Source: an uncultured Bacilli bacterium (GTDB taxonomy: Bacteria; Bacillota_I; Bacilli_A; RF39; UBA660). Taken from it: a DNA stretch of 7,060 bases. Below the pieces are notes generated by a model. The model saw only the letters and a list, made by a program, of their open reading frames with translations, searched no databases and was not told the origin of the DNA. Position numbers and translations under genes: made by a program. The stretch lies in assembly GCA_944331885.1 (NCBI GenBank), contig CALVJF010000039.1, forward strand, positions 1-7,060, given 5' to 3'. Below, in pieces: positions 1 through 4,709 of this stretch (positions are counted from its first letter, which is position 1; each line of letters starts with the position of its first letter).

Positions 1-141
1 GAAACGAATAAAATCGTTTATTTTTTTGGTGTTAATGAATATTGCAAAATAAATTTAATTATGATATGTTTTAAGCAAATAGAAGAGTTGTGTGATGTAA
101 AAGAATTTAATAGAGTTAAAAAATGTAATGAAATCTTTTAA
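1..141 (+). CDS. C-terminal tail of an unidentified protein (5' end outside window)
   Basis: The first reading frame is open from base 1 to the TAA at 139-141, giving 46 residues of a protein that starts before the window. An open frame of this length is unlikely by chance in such AT-rich DNA, and the codons (AAA, GAA, AAT, TTT) match those of the neighbouring genes, so I take it as a real gene end. I do not recognise the family. The visible part is mixed hydrophobic and charged, with four cysteines at visible residues 15, 23, 31 and 42 and no clear membrane segment. It overlaps the first usable ATG of the following ABC ATPase by 14 bases, which suggests an operon with coupled translation. 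It could instead be a frameshifted extension of the upstream gene; only sequence upstream of the window can settle this. Confidence 0.45.
   Translation, partial: ETNKIVYFFGVNEYCKINLIMICFKQIEELCDVKEFNRVKKCNEIF
81..130 (+). promoter_or_regulatory. Start-stop (ATG-TAA) and ribosome site ahead of the first ABC ATPase
   Basis: AGAAGAG at 81-87 is a plausible ribosome binding site, seven bases before ATG 95-97. That ATG is in the ATPase frame but is followed immediately by TAA 98-100. After the stop, codons 101-127 spell KNLIELKNV, the normal opening strand of this ATPase family, and run in frame into ATG 128. No ATG, GTG or TTG lies between the stop and 128; only ATA 110 could be a very rare start. 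The arrangement could be a nonsense mutation at codon 2, a regulatory start-stop with reinitiation at 128, or a sequencing error. The purpose is inference; the codons are plain in the sequence. Confidence 0.4.
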
Positions 142-775
142 GAAAGACAATAGAGAATTAAAAATTTTGGATAATGCTAATGTATGTTTTGAAAACGGAA
201 AGATATATGCTATTGTTGGAGAAAGTGGTGCAGGCAAATCAACTCTATTAAATTGTATTTCTTTAGTTGAGAAATTAGATGATGGTAAAATTTTTTATAA
301 AGATAAAGATATAACAAATATAAAAGAAAAAGAAATTTGTAATTATCGAAAAAATGTTGGTTTTATTTTCCAAAATTATTATTTAGATGAATATTTAACT
401 GCTCTAGAAAATGTTATGGTGCCTTTGCTATTAACTGATATGATTATTGAAGAGTGTCGAGACAAAGCAATGAAACAACTTGAAAATGTTGGCCTTAAGG
501 ATCGGATGAACCACTACCCGCGAGAATTATCAGGTGGGGAACAACAACGAGTTGCAATAGCAAGAGCTTTGGTAAGAAATCCCCAAATTATTTTAGCAGA
601 TGAACCAACAGGCAATTTAGATGAAAAAAATGAGAAAAATATTTTAGAATTAATTAAACAGATTGATAAAAAAGATAAGTGTATAATTATAGTGACACAT
701 AGCTCAAAAATTAAAAAAATTGCTGACGTAGTACTTGAAATAAAGCAAGGAAAGTTGATGATTCTTAGTGAGTAA
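128..775 (+). CDS. ABC transporter ATP-binding protein, LolD/MacB (COG1136-like) family
   Basis: This is the cytoplasmic ATPase that should energise the two FtsX-type permeases encoded directly downstream. As a 215-residue protein it has every catalytic motif: Walker A GESGAGKST (31-39), Q-loop Gln82 in GFIFQN, signature LSGGEQ (134-139), Walker B IILADE with catalytic Glu159, D-loop NLDE (163-166) and H-loop His191. The stretch GKIYAIVGESGAGKS also resembles ATPases of lactococcin-972-type bacteriocin loci, a similarity recalled from memory only. The start is uncertain. ATG 128 is the first usable start, but its ribosome site is weak and it omits the usual first strand, which is encoded in frame just upstream (107-127, LIELKNV). 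An ATG at 95 in the same frame is followed at once by TAA. The gene's last 8 bases overlap the GTG of the next gene, so the two are almost certainly co-translated. Confidence 0.9.
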   Translation: MKSFKKDNRELKILDNANVCFENGKIYAIVGESGAGKSTLLNCISLVEKLDDGKIFYKDKDITNIKEKEICNYRKNVGFIFQNYYLDEYLTALENVMVPLLLTDMIIEECRDKAMKQLENVGLKDRMNHYPRELSGGEQQRVAIARALVRNPQIILADEPTGNLDEKNEKNILELIKQIDKKDKCIIIVTHSSKIKKIADVVLEIKQGKLMILSE

Positions 776-1931
776 GAATAAAATAAACTATTTAGCAAAA
801 AGATTATTTTGGCGAAATAAGAAAAATATTTTACGAGTATTTATTGGTGCAGTTATTATTTTTATTACAGTAATGGGAGCAAATATTTATAGTACTATAG
901 AAAATTATGTTGAGTTAAATTTAGAGCAATCACTTGATGCAAAGATGTTAATGGTAAGTAGTAATGATAAGAATTATACATTAGAAGACGTGGAAAAAAT
1001 TACTGCTGATATTAAAGAAATAGTAGATGTGTTTGATTATGCAGAATTTGATATTACTTCTAATTTAAAGGCAATAAATGGTAAGATTATAAATAAAACG
1101 ATAGTGTTGCAGCAGGCATTAAATAATTATCCACTTCTTAGTAAAGGAAGAGATATTAAAGAAGATAGAGAAATTATATGCGGAGAAGGTTTTATACCTA
1201 TTGGGGATTTAGAATATTCAAAAGTAACTAAGGATGATATTTTGTCACTTAAAGCGGATGATATTTTAACGATGAGTTTCAATAAATATGATGGATTTAG
1301 TTATTTAGAAACAATAAATGTTGATTTAAAAGTTGTTGGATTTTTTAAGAATAATTTTTATGCTTACGATAATAATGTTTGTTTTACAAGCATTGCAACA
1401 ATAGAAAAAATTAAGGAATTGATAGATGAAGAAAAATCAAAGGAAGTTGTGACGCTATTAATTGACAAATATGAAAATGTTGATAAAGTCGTTGATATTT
1501 TGGATAAGAGAGGGATAGATGGAGAAAAAGTTTTTCGTTTGGAGGAGGATTTGATAACAACGATAAAAATTATTTCTTATCTAGTTTTATTAGGATGTTT
1601 AGTTGCTAGTACGATGATGTTAGCATTTTTAAGAAGAAAAATGCAGAAGGAAAGAGAAAATAATGAAATACTTTATAATATATTAGGTTATAAGGATGAA
1701 GAAATAAAGCAAATAAATTATGTTATTGATAAATGGTTTATGTTTTTGGTACTGTCTTTAGCATTTGTATTTTGTCTATTATGTTATGTTATCTATAAAT
1801 TAATATTTATAATTAATCCTTTTATATTTTATCGTTTTACTTTAGATTTTAATATACCACTTATAATATTGAGTATTTTAGTATTGATGTTAGGATATTT
1901 TGGCAAATATTTAAAGAGGAATGAAAAATGA
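768..1931 (+). CDS. FtsX-family ABC transporter permease with MacB-like outer domain
   Basis: A 387-residue membrane protein with the MacB/FtsX layout: a basic N-terminus, TM1 at about 22-40, a large outer domain (41-262), then TM2 (266-288), TM3 (324-348) and TM4 (361-379). The outer domain carries MacB-type landmarks: REIICGEG (134-141), the DDIL(T) element near 164-168 and LKVVGFF (187-193). The cytoplasmic loop after TM2, NNEILYNILGYKDEEI (298-313), matches the coupling-helix region typical of FtsX permeases. Type VII ABC systems of this kind do not usually move substrate through the bilayer but couple ATP use to work outside the membrane. The start is GTG 768, overlapping the ATPase end by 8 bases. 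An in-frame TGA at 759 rules out an earlier start. It ends in an ATGA overlap with the next permease. The substrate is unknown. Confidence 0.85.
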   Translation: MSKNKINYLAKRLFWRNKKNILRVFIGAVIIFITVMGANIYSTIENYVELNLEQSLDAKMLMVSSNDKNYTLEDVEKITADIKEIVDVFDYAEFDITSNLKAINGKIINKTIVLQQALNNYPLLSKGRDIKEDREIICGEGFIPIGDLEYSKVTKDDILSLKADDILTMSFNKYDGFSYLETINVDLKVVGFFKNNFYAYDNNVCFTSIATIEKIKELIDEEKSKEVVTLLIDKYENVDKVVDILDKRGIDGEKVFRLEEDLITTIKIISYLVLLGCLVASTMMLAFLRRKMQKERENNEILYNILGYKDEEIKQINYVIDKWFMFLVLSLAFVFCLLCYVIYKLIFIINPFIFYRFTLDFNIPLIILSILVLMLGYFGKYLKRNEK

Positions 1932-2683
1932 AAATAGCTTATTTGATTAAAAAATCTTATAAAAATTGTGATTTTCAAAAAATTAAAAAGTGGTTTATAG
2001 TGTTTTTTGTTTTTGGAACAGTGATGATGCTGTTATTGTCATATTTTAGCTACAAAGAAATGAAAATTAAAGATTTGGAAGTTAATAAAAGTGTGGCAAT
2101 TTGGAATGAAGATAAGGATTTGTTAGCGGAACAAAAAGGTATTGTAAAAAAATATAAATGTCCAGATACAATGCAGTGTGGTGAGGCATTAATTGTGGTT
2201 ATGGAAACATATGAGCAGGCAAAGGAGTTAATTGTAGAGTATGGAGAAGAACTGGATGCAGTTTTTTATAATCAAACGGACTTGGAAAATATTAGTTTTT
2301 TAGAAAATATAGGATTTATTTGTTGGATAATTTTGCTAGTTGTTGGTTTAATTTTATTCATTTTATTTATATTAGTAGTTGAAGATTGTGTAAAGAACGA
2401 AAATAAAGAAATATATTTATTACATGTTTTGGGGTATTCAAAATGGCAGATTGCATGTGTTGTTTTAACAAGGATATTAGTAGAAATATTAAAAATATAT
2501 TTTCTCGGCAATGTGATAATTTTTGCAATTTTATTAGCTATAGGTTATTGGCGGGTTGTTTTTGATTTAAGAACTTTATTATTATTTAATATTTATGAGT
2601 TATTATTAATTATTTTGTTATTCTTATTATATTTTATTGGTTTTAATAGAATTATTAATAAGTGTGTGAAAAGGGATTGTTAG
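1928..2683 (+). CDS. Second, shorter FtsX-type ABC permease subunit
   Basis: A 251-residue membrane protein with the same order of segments as its neighbour: TM1 (22-42), an outer part of only about 85 residues (43-127), TM2 (129-150), TM3 (about 190-210) and TM4 (222-243). The loop NKEIYLLHVLGYSKWQI after TM2 matches the coupling region of the 387-residue permease (GY plus a charged or aromatic stretch). The outer part lacks the MacB-like core; it keeps only the segment before TM2, where VVMETYEQAKELI resembles LLIDKYENVDKVV of the partner. Two cysteines six residues apart (Cys78 and Cys84) lie outside and might form a disulfide. The start ATG 1928 has a good ribosome site (AAAGAGGA, 1913-1920) and overlaps the previous stop as ATGA. 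It most likely forms a heterodimer with the longer permease. The family call rests on topology and the loop motif. Confidence 0.75.
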   Translation: MKIAYLIKKSYKNCDFQKIKKWFIVFFVFGTVMMLLLSYFSYKEMKIKDLEVNKSVAIWNEDKDLLAEQKGIVKKYKCPDTMQCGEALIVVMETYEQAKELIVEYGEELDAVFYNQTDLENISFLENIGFICWIILLVVGLILFILFILVVEDCVKNENKEIYLLHVLGYSKWQIACVVLTRILVEILKIYFLGNVIIFAILLAIGYWRVVFDLRTLLLFNIYELLLIILLFLLYFIGFNRIINKCVKRDC

Positions 2684-2713
2684 TAATTATTTTAAACTAT
2701 AGATAATAATTAG

Positions 2714-2743
2714 AATAATATTTAAGATATTAAATATATTATT
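2714..2743 (+). repeat. AT-only imperfect inverted repeat between permease and PASTA gene
   Basis: AATAATATTTAA (2714-2725) pairs with TTAAATATATTATT (2730-2743) across a GATA loop, with a two-base bulge. It has no G-C pairs and no clean T-tract after it, so it is a poor terminator. It sits directly before a possible promoter and could be an operator, a weak attenuator or chance in AT-rich DNA. Confidence 0.25.
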
Positions 2744-2752
2744 TGTTAAAAT
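2744..2752 (+). promoter_or_regulatory. Possible extended -10 promoter for the PASTA protein gene
   Basis: TGTTAAAAT is a TG-n-TAAAAT extended -10, the same form as the stronger promoter at 4651-4679. No convincing -35 is seen 16-18 bases upstream. A transcript from here would begin near 2759, leaving only about 12 bases before the TTG start, about enough for the ribosome site GGTGAT (2759-2764). No terminator separates this gene from the permeases, so readthrough from the ABC operon is likely as well. Confidence 0.3.
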
Positions 2753-2770
2753 AGAAATGGTGATGAGCTT

Positions 2771-3739
2771 TTGAAAAAACTAATTAAAAGTAAAAAAATA
2801 AGAATTATAATTTTAATATTAATTATTTTAATATTAATTGGATGCTTAATTATATTAATTAAAGATAATAAAAATAGTTCCGAAAATAATCTACATCAGG
2901 ATAATGATAAAGAAGAACTGAAGGGTGAAATAAATAATGATGAACAAGAATTAAATGAAACTATTGATTATAAAAATTTAGAAAAAGTTATTACTGAGTC
3001 TTCGATTATGTATGTTAATGAAAATTATTCTTTTGCAGAAAAAGAAATAATAAAAGAAATAGATTTATCTTTGTTACTAAAAAATAATTATATAAAAGAT
3101 AAAAATATTCTTGAACTTTATAGTGATGGAATATGTGATGCTTATTCTATAGTTGAAGCCAATGTTTTAGAAACTACGGGTAAAACATTTTTAAAGTGTA
3201 AAAATTATATAACAGATGGTTATAATGATAATCATTTGAATAATGAGGCAAATGAAGAAACTAATAATGAGCAATCAGTTAATGATGATGTAAACAATAG
3301 TTATAATTCAAGTGAAAATTCAAAGCAATATGCTGTTGAAAACTATGTTGGGAAAAATTATTTGGTAGTAAAAAAACACCTTGAAGATGTTAATTTAAAA
3401 GTAATTGTTGAAACAAAAGACATTTCTGATATGGAAAATTTTGAAAATATATCTGAGGAAACAATTATTGGACAATCTGTAGATGCTGGCAAAATATTAT
3501 TAGAAGGGGAATCAATTACTTTGTATATACCTCGTGTTGTTGCGAGTTATCCTAATTTTTGTGATGGTTCTTATACAGTAGATAAGGTTCAAAAATTTGC
3601 GGATAACCATAACTTAATTTTAACAATTCAATATGAAGATAATTCTAATTATGAGGAAGGAAGAATTTTTTATCAATCAAAAGTTATTGGGACAGATATT
3701 GTTGAAGGAACGCGTTTAATAATTAAAGTTGCTAAATAA
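2771..3739 (+). CDS. Membrane-anchored protein with a two-cysteine domain and two PASTA-like repeats
   Basis: A 322-residue single-pass protein with no kinase or penicillin-binding domain. Residues 1-11 are basic and cytoplasmic, and 12-30 form a very hydrophobic Ile/Leu segment. A charged Asn/Glu-rich linker follows (31-66). Residues 67-151 form a small domain with LLLKNNYI and two cysteines (GIC122, LKC143), reminiscent of pilin-like domains in uncultured Firmicutes, a match from memory. A second Asn-rich linker covers 152-186. Two PASTA-like repeats end the protein: 187-255 (VGKNYLVVKKHLEDVNL, then TIIGQSVDAGKILLEGESI) and 258-322 (YPNFCDGSYTVDKVQKFA, then GRIFYQSKVIGTDIVEGT). PASTA domains bind peptidoglycan fragments in other proteins, so a wall-sensing or anchoring role beside the ABC unit is inferred. 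The start is TTG 2771, with GGTGAT at 2759-2764. LIGC (22-25) fits a lipobox, but the hydrophobic run continues past the Cys, so a TM anchor is preferred. Confidence 0.75.
   Translation: MKKLIKSKKIRIIILILIILILIGCLIILIKDNKNSSENNLHQDNDKEELKGEINNDEQELNETIDYKNLEKVITESSIMYVNENYSFAEKEIIKEIDLSLLLKNNYIKDKNILELYSDGICDAYSIVEANVLETTGKTFLKCKNYITDGYNDNHLNNEANEETNNEQSVNDDVNNSYNSSENSKQYAVENYVGKNYLVVKKHLEDVNLKVIVETKDISDMENFENISEETIIGQSVDAGKILLEGESITLYIPRVVASYPNFCDGSYTVDKVQKFADNHNLILTIQYEDNSNYEEGRIFYQSKVIGTDIVEGTRLIIKVAK
2810..2839 (+). repeat. Perfect 15-bp tandem duplication inside a membrane-segment coding region
   Basis: The unit ATTTTAATATTAATT occurs twice back to back (2810-2824, 2825-2839) without mismatch. 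It is in frame and encodes ILILI twice (residues 14-23) in the TM segment of the PASTA protein. Gain or loss of one unit would change the membrane helix by five residues without a frameshift. Confidence 0.8.
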
Positions 3740-3764
3740 CATTTATAATTTTATTGTTAACTTT

Positions 3765-3795
3765 AAAATGGACTTAATAAGTCCTTTATTTTTTG
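3765..3795 (+). terminator. Intrinsic terminator after the PASTA protein gene
   Basis: GGACTT (3770-3775) pairs perfectly with AAGTCC (3779-3784) across an AAT loop, followed by TTTATTTTTT (3785-3794) and preceded by AAAA. This six-pair stem plus T-tract, 26 bases after the stop at 3739, closes the ABC/PASTA unit and separates it from the regulator gene. Confidence 0.8.
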
Positions 3796-3818
3796 TAAAA
3801 ATTTTGATAAATGTTAGG

Positions 3819-3826
3819 TATATAAA
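3819..3826 (+). promoter_or_regulatory. Weak candidate -10 for the regulator gene
   Basis: TATATAAA between the upstream terminator and the regulator could be a -10, with TATAAA at 3821-3826 as the best hexamer. A TTGATA at 3804-3809 is only 11 bases away, too close for a normal -35, and nothing better is seen at 17 bases. A promoter must lie in 3796-3840 because a terminator stands upstream, but its exact position is uncertain. Confidence 0.35.
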
Positions 3827-3843
3827 TTGTTTTTAGTGTTTTG

Positions 3844-3864
3844 AAAGGGGAACTTTACATGATG
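3844..3864 (+). promoter_or_regulatory. Ribosome binding site that fixes the regulator start
   Basis: AAAGGGGA (3844-3851) lies seven bases before the tandem ATG ATG at 3859-3864. The in-frame TTG at 3841 starts before this site and would translate through it, so ATG 3859 is the better start. ATG 3862 is a close second. Confidence 0.75.
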
Positions 3865-4593
3865 GAACAGAAAAGGATGGGGCTATTAATAAAAAAATTG
3901 CGTGAAAAGCAAAATTTGACACAGCAACAGTTGGCAGATATGATACCGATTTCTAGAGAAGCAATTAGTAAATGGGAAAGGGGTAAAACTTGTCCAGATT
4001 ATGAAGTAATGTTAAAGCTCAGCAAAATTTTTGATGTAACAATTGATGAATTATTGTACGGAGAGGTAAAAACGAAGAATAATATTGATAAAATAGATTC
4101 TATAACCTTAAACTTATGGCAAGATCGGAATAAAAAACAAAAGCTGTTATATATTTCTTGGGGAATATTTGGATTAGTAGTAGGACTTTTTTTGATTTAT
4201 TATTTTTTTAGCTATTTTAGAGCAATAAATATTTATACAATTAATTTGCAAAATGCTAATTTAAAAATTACAAATGGGATGGTAGTTACGACCCCGGAGA
4301 AAGTATATTTTAGTTTGGGAAATATCACTACAAATAAAGAAATAAAAATGTTAGAGTTATACTATATCGATAAAGATAATAGTGAAAGACTATTAACTAC
4401 TACTAGTAATAAAAATGTATTTTTCAGTGATTCTTTGGGATATAACGAGTATTTTGAATTTAAAATATTGGATTATATATGGAAAAATATTTATTTAAAA
4501 GTAACTTATGATGATTACAAAGAAATTATTAAATTAGAATTAGATAATGTGTATGTTAATAATAATTTGGGAATTAAGGCATTTGAATTTTAA
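3859..4593 (+). CDS. Membrane-bound XRE-family transcriptional regulator
   Basis: A 244-residue one-component regulator. Residues 8-66 form a Cro/C1-type helix-turn-helix: LIKKLREKQNLTQQQLADMI, the recognition helix region SREAISKWERGK (32-43) and the closing helix LSKIFDVTIDELLYG (54-68). A charged linker follows (69-95), then one TM segment (about 96-118) and an outer domain of about 125 residues (120-244) that I do not recognise; it looks mainly beta-strand, with no cysteine. The design suggests that an outer signal is passed to DNA binding without a kinase. The gene stands alone between two terminators (3765-3795 and 4604-4638) and directly before the promoter of a second ABC unit, which is its most likely target, along with its own promoter. 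The start at ATG 3859 is chosen for the ribosome site at 3844-3851. The HTH call is firm; the sensing role is inferred. Confidence 0.88.
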   Translation: MMEQKRMGLLIKKLREKQNLTQQQLADMIPISREAISKWERGKTCPDYEVMLKLSKIFDVTIDELLYGEVKTKNNIDKIDSITLNLWQDRNKKQKLLYISWGIFGLVVGLFLIYYFFSYFRAINIYTINLQNANLKITNGMVVTTPEKVYFSLGNITTNKEIKMLELYYIDKDNSERLLTTTSNKNVFFSDSLGYNEYFEFKILDYIWKNIYLKVTYDDYKEIIKLELDNVYVNNNLGIKAFEF

Positions 4594-4603
4594 ATATTTA
4601 GGC

Positions 4604-4638
4604 TTAAAAAATAAATGTTTATTACATTTATTTTTTAA
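4604..4638 (+). terminator. Perfect long AT-rich hairpin terminator after the regulator
   Basis: TTAAAAAATAAATG (4604-4617) pairs over 14 bases without mismatch with CATTTATTTTTTAA (4625-4638) across a seven-base TTTATTA loop. Only one pair is G-C. The T-run lies within the descending arm and the A-run in the ascending arm, so it could act in both directions. It starts 10 bases after the stop of the regulator gene. Confidence 0.65.
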
Positions 4639-4650
4639 TTATTAAAATTA

Positions 4651-4679
4651 TTGTTATGAATTATTATCTATGATAAAAT
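4651..4679 (+). promoter_or_regulatory. SigA-type promoter with extended -10 for the second ABC unit
   Basis: TTGTTA (4651-4656) and TAAAAT (4674-4679) are separated by exactly 17 bases, and TG at 4671-4672 gives an extended -10 (TG-A-TAAAAT). Transcription should begin near 4686, about 24 bases before the permease ATG at 4710. This is the best promoter in the window. Confidence 0.7.
4664..4676. promoter_or_regulatory. Candidate operator: 13-bp palindrome over the -10 box
   Basis: TTATC-TAT-GATAA is a perfect 5+3+5 inverted repeat overlapping the extended -10. XRE-family dimers usually bind short palindromes in such positions, and the regulator gene ends just upstream. I see no second clear copy near the regulator's own start, only an isolated GATAA half-site at 3806-3810, so this stays tentative. 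Confidence 0.3.
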
Positions 4680-4709
4680 TTAAGAAGAAAGTAGGGGTAG
4701 TAAACTTTT

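Noticed and set aside
55..237. Minus-strand open frame of 60 codons
   Set aside because: Antisense to the gene junction and ATPase start; its Phe/Leu/Ser-rich composition is typical of reversed AT-rich coding DNA, and it shows no recognisable motif.
514..798. Minus-strand open frame of 94 codons
   Set aside because: Fully antisense to the ATPase signature, Walker B and H-loop region, which is clearly coding on the + strand.
2272..2511. Minus-strand open frame of 79 codons
   Set aside because: Antisense to the second permease; no ribosome site or domain supports it.
2834..2845. Lipoprotein signal (LIGC lipobox) in the PASTA protein
   Set aside because: The hydrophobic run continues for five residues after the Cys, which is unusual for a mature lipoprotein; a TM anchor fits better, but this is not excluded.
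3841..3858. TTG 3841 as the start of the XRE regulator
   Set aside because: It begins before the ribosome site AAAGGGGA and would translate it; ATG 3859 is well spaced and gives the usual N-terminal length.
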